A stretch of 15,613 nucleotides of DNA from Bacillota bacterium (GTDB lineage: Bacteria; Bacillota; Limnochordia; Darwinibacteriales; DTU012). A model generated the notes under the pieces. That model saw only the letters and a list, made by a program, of their open reading frames with translations, made no database searches and was not told the DNA's origin. Position 1 is the first letter of the stretch; each line of letters begins with the position of its first letter. Made by a program: the position numbers and the translations under genes. Location of the stretch: contig JAAYLQ010000070.1 in the NCBI GenBank assembly GCA_012521805.1, positions 1 to 15,613 of the forward strand, written 5' to 3'. Shown piece after piece: positions 13,130-15,613 of the stretch.

Positions 13130-14137
13130 TTATAGGCAGATACTGATCACCAACTGCTCCATAGTCTGATAGGGGTCTGCCCCATATTTAAGTTCACTAT
13201 CTGCAGTCAGAATCTGTTCTAAGCCAAAATAGAGTTGTTCTAGGGAAAAATTATGCTTATACTTTTCTGCTTGTTTCAATGCATAATCTCTATTCTCACC
13301 CATAACCTGAGCAGCAGCGGCAATACTGGTTTGCCCCCTGGTTTTGGCTGCGATCAGTAAACGCAGCTGCCGCTCAATCAGAGGTAACATCCGCAGCGGC
13401 GGCTCTTTTGCATCAAGCAGCTCAGTTAAAATCGATAACGCTTGTTTGATATTTTTAGCAGCTATGGCTTCCGTTAAATCGAAAATGCCTCCATGTTCCA
13501 GCTGTTCAGGAGCTGTTGATGTGATCGTCAACACATCGGCTTCTGTAATTAAAGGTTCGTCACCTGTATATAGAATCAGCTTATCCAACTCATTCGCAAT
13601 CAGATTTAAGTTACTGCCCACTTTCGCCAAAAACCTCTGCACTACAGGCGGGGACATTTTTTTGTTCTTAAGCAGCAGATAATCCTGCACCCACCGCGCT
13701 AAGTGCTCACCTTTAGGTCCTTGACATTCAACTTCAACACCGAGTTTAAGTAATTCCTTTATTGGTTTTAAACGTTTGTCCAATTTCGTAAAAAACATGG
13801 CTAAAGTGTTGGTCTCAGGTGTCCTGGCAATCCCTTGGGCAAGTTTTCCTAAAAACTCAGAGTTCAGCTGGTCAGCATTTTTGATAGCAACAACTTTTGG
13901 ACCGCTGCCCCAAGGGCTTATCTGCAGTTCCCTCATTACATCGGCAGGCTGCAGTTCTTTATCTATAGTTATATTTACCCAATTCCAATCCAGGATCCCA
14001 TCTTGTTCCACCCTTTGCTGCAGGGCAGTATAAATTTCCTGCTGCAGATACTGCTCTTCCCCATGGATAATATACAGCTGTGCAAGGGACTGAGTTAAAA
14101 TGCTCTGCTTAATTTTATTCAATATATTTCCTCCCAT
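13130..14137 (-). CDS. holA: DNA polymerase III subunit delta
   Basis: The delta subunit is the wrench of the clamp loader: it opens the beta sliding clamp during replication. The roughly 335-residue product has the AAA+-like N-terminal region with LYIIHGEEQYLQQE near the start, then PWGSGPKVVAIKNAD, the KLDKRLKP segment, LIANELDKLILYTG, and a C-terminal helical domain (LRMLPLIERQLRLLI). Length fits YqeN-type delta. The start is uncertain. I take the ATG at 14137, nine bases after AGGAG. A TTG at 14146 would touch that ribosome site; a TTG at 14122 has its own GGAGG seven bases upstream and would give a protein starting MNKIKQS. It follows comEC by 33 bases, the usual pairing, and ends at the terminator shared with rpsT. 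Confidence 0.93.
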   Translation of the reverse strand: MGGNILNKIKQSILTQSLAQLYIIHGEEQYLQQEIYTALQQRVEQDGILDWNWVNITIDKELQPADVMRELQISPWGSGPKVVAIKNADQLNSEFLGKLAQGIARTPETNTLAMFFTKLDKRLKPIKELLKLGVEVECQGPKGEHLARWVQDYLLLKNKKMSPPVVQRFLAKVGSNLNLIANELDKLILYTGDEPLITEADVLTITSTAPEQLEHGGIFDLTEAIAAKNIKQALSILTELLDAKEPPLRMLPLIERQLRLLIAAKTRGQTSIAAAAQVMGENRDYALKQAEKYKHNFSLEQLYFGLEQILTADSELKYGADPYQTMEQLVISICL

Positions 14138-14170
14138 GGACAACAACTCCTAACCCGGATAGTCTATTCG

Positions 14171-15613
14171 TTACCTTGCCGAAAAAAACCTGCCCAGTCT
14201 ACCGTTCCAGATAAAAAACGATACAGTGCCATCTTGATCTGTTCGCTTTGTTTTGATGCCCATCTCATCAAGAAGTGCCAGCACATCAGGATCAGGATGG
14301 CCAAATGAGTTTTTACCCACAGTTATTACAGCATAATCAGGGTCTAGGAGCTGATAAAATCGAGGCAGCAGGGCAGCTTTACTGCCATGATGAGGTACTT
14401 TAACCAAATCTACACTGTGAATCTCGCCCCGCTGCAGTAGATCAAGCATACCTTCCCAGTCCAGATCACCCGTAAAAAGAACATTCCTGCCCTGATAATT
14501 AAGATTTACTACCAAACTGTTGTTGTTAAAATCGGAACTAGTCCCAGTTACAAGTCTGCTGGGATGCAGAACAGTAAGTTTTACTCCACCGCGCAGATGC
14601 AGCTGATCACCAGCGGTCAAACTGCGGTGCGGAATATCCTGTGTTTCAATTAATTCTAAATACTTGAGATAGGTGTTGGTTGTGTGCGGCTGGCCATTAT
14701 CAACAACCAAGCCTACACTAAAATGCTCCAAAACCGCCAGCAGTCCATGTAAATGGTCCTCATGGGGATGGCTGAGCATCACTAGATCTAGGTGATCGAT
14801 TCCCCGGTATTTTAAATAGGGTACTACCGTCTCCAATCCCACATTTCTTCCCCGCAGCTGCCAATAAACTGAATCTCCTCCACCGTCAATAAGGATGTGC
14901 TGTTTATATGGAGTCCGAATCAGGATGCAGTCGCCCTGTCCCACATCCAAAAAGGTGATTTCTAACGGTCTGCGAACTGGCAGGGGCAGACTAACCACTA
15001 AAACCAGCGCTAGACCTATACACAGCCACCTGGTCAGTGTCACCTTTCCCAAAGCAATATAATATCGGCGGCAGATGATCCCAACACCGATGAAACTGAT
15101 ATACCAAACCAAAACCCAGTCAAAGGGTAATGCTGGCGCCGTGATCACATATCCATAGGGTGATAATGTGTCTGCAAGCCAGTTGGCAGCATTGGTGACC
15201 CGATCCAAAAACCAACCCACAGGAGCAGCTAGAGAGCCAAACGCTCCGAGGACGAGTCCACCCAGCAGTAAAAGAAAAACCAGCGGCAGCATCAGTAAAG
15301 TGGCGATTGGAGCCAGCACAGCAACTTCCGCAAAGTGATGGAGCAGAAGCGGAATCAAGCTCAGCTGAGCAATAACTGAAATGAAGATTGATAAACAAAC
15401 TCTAGCTGCGAGACCAGAAAACCATCCTTTAGGAAATTTTTGCTCCACTCTCTTAATAAATGGGCTCCATAAAATAATGCCACCACTGGCTGCAAACGAC
15501 AACTGAAATCCAATCTGCCACAGCATGCTTGGGGAGACTACCAGCATAAGCACACCTACTAAACTCCAAACATGCAGACCATCTAGACGGTGGCGTTCTG
15601 TTCCCGCACCTGC
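14171..15613 (-). CDS. comEC: ComEC/Rec2 competence protein, C-terminal part (cut by the window edge)
   Basis: ComEC forms the membrane channel through which single-stranded DNA enters competent cells. The frame stays open to the right edge, giving 480 residues of a protein usually 700-800 long; the N-terminal OB-fold and first helices are missing. What remains is the end of the competence domain (RLDGLHVWSLVGVL, LWQIGFQLSFAASGGII, several membrane helices) and a C-terminal metallo-beta-lactamase-like domain with FLDVGQGDCILI, HILIDGGGD, the metal motif HPHEDHLHG, FTGDLDWEG and VKVPHHGSKAALL. The metal-binding residues look intact, suggesting a working nuclease-like domain. The reading continues upstream of the GTG at 15553, which is not the true start. 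It precedes holA by 33 bases in the same transcript. Confidence 0.96.
   Translation of the reverse strand, partial: AGAGTERHRLDGLHVWSLVGVLMLVVSPSMLWQIGFQLSFAASGGIILWSPFIKRVEQKFPKGWFSGLAARVCLSIFISVIAQLSLIPLLLHHFAEVAVLAPIATLLMLPLVFLLLLGGLVLGAFGSLAAPVGWFLDRVTNAANWLADTLSPYGYVITAPALPFDWVLVWYISFIGVGIICRRYYIALGKVTLTRWLCIGLALVLVVSLPLPVRRPLEITFLDVGQGDCILIRTPYKQHILIDGGGDSVYWQLRGRNVGLETVVPYLKYRGIDHLDLVMLSHPHEDHLHGLLAVLEHFSVGLVVDNGQPHTTNTYLKYLELIETQDIPHRSLTAGDQLHLRGGVKLTVLHPSRLVTGTSSDFNNNSLVVNLNYQGRNVLFTGDLDWEGMLDLLQRGEIHSVDLVKVPHHGSKAALLPRFYQLLDPDYAVITVGKNSFGHPDPDVLALLDEMGIKTKRTDQDGTVSFFIWNGRLGRFFSAR

Noticed and set aside
15551..15553. GTG at 15553 as the start of a shorter ComEC-like protein
   Set aside because: The frame stays open upstream to the window edge and the upstream residues (RLDGLHVWSLVG) match the conserved ComEC segment before this point, so the gene is simply cut by the window.
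1..15613. CRISPR array, insertion sequence, tRNA, riboswitch or phage remnant
   Set aside because: No spaced repeats, transposase, terminal inverted repeats, tRNA-like cloverleaf or long structured leader were found; gaps between genes are all under about 135 bases and are accounted for by promoters and terminators.

Overview
The window is a chromosomal core region of an endospore-forming, single-membrane (Gram-positive type) bacterium, most likely an anaerobic Bacillota of the Clostridia or a neighbouring deep class; the genus cannot be read from the sequence. Three things support this. The sporulation genes spoIIP, gpr and a GerMN-domain gene are present. DnaK lacks the ~24-residue insert in its ATPase domain that is typical of Gram-negative Hsp70. 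The gene order comEC-holA-rpsT-gpr-spoIIP-lepA-hemW-hrcA-grpE-dnaK-dnaJ-prmA is the classic Bacillota chain, here read right to left. Nearly everything is on the minus strand; only rpsT and a small GerMN gene are on the plus strand.

Layout, right to left along minus-strand transcription. The window opens inside comEC (DNA-uptake channel), followed by holA (DNA polymerase III delta). holA converges with rpsT (S20) on a shared bidirectional terminator. The divergent gap between rpsT and gpr holds a strong sigma-A promoter for rpsT and a sigma-G-like promoter for gpr (spore protease). gpr converges with the GerMN gene on a strong hairpin. The GerMN gene and spoIIP diverge from a 97-base gap in which two sigma-E-like promoters overlap on opposite strands. 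After spoIIP come murJ (lipid II flippase), lepA (EF-4) and hemW (radical SAM heme chaperone), with a good vegetative promoter at the spoIIP/murJ junction. Next is the heat-shock operon hrcA-grpE-dnaK-dnaJ, preceded by a promoter and a perfect CIRCE operator, and ended by a terminator. The first 172 codons of prmA (ribosomal protein L11 methyltransferase) run off the left edge.

How the genes fit together: HrcA represses its own operon through CIRCE, and the DnaK-DnaJ-GrpE chaperones refold proteins under stress. SpoIIP, the GerMN protein and Gpr serve engulfment, forespore-mother cell contact and spore germination. The remaining genes are housekeeping functions in translation, replication, cell-wall export and heme handling.

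No unknown gene system is apparent: every substantial open frame belongs to a recognisable family and there are no long gene-free stretches. The more interesting signals are regulatory: reciprocal sigma-E-like promoters, a CIRCE-like remnant inside the hrcA promoter, a palindromic promoter for murJ, and insertion of the murJ and GerMN genes into an otherwise conserved gene chain.
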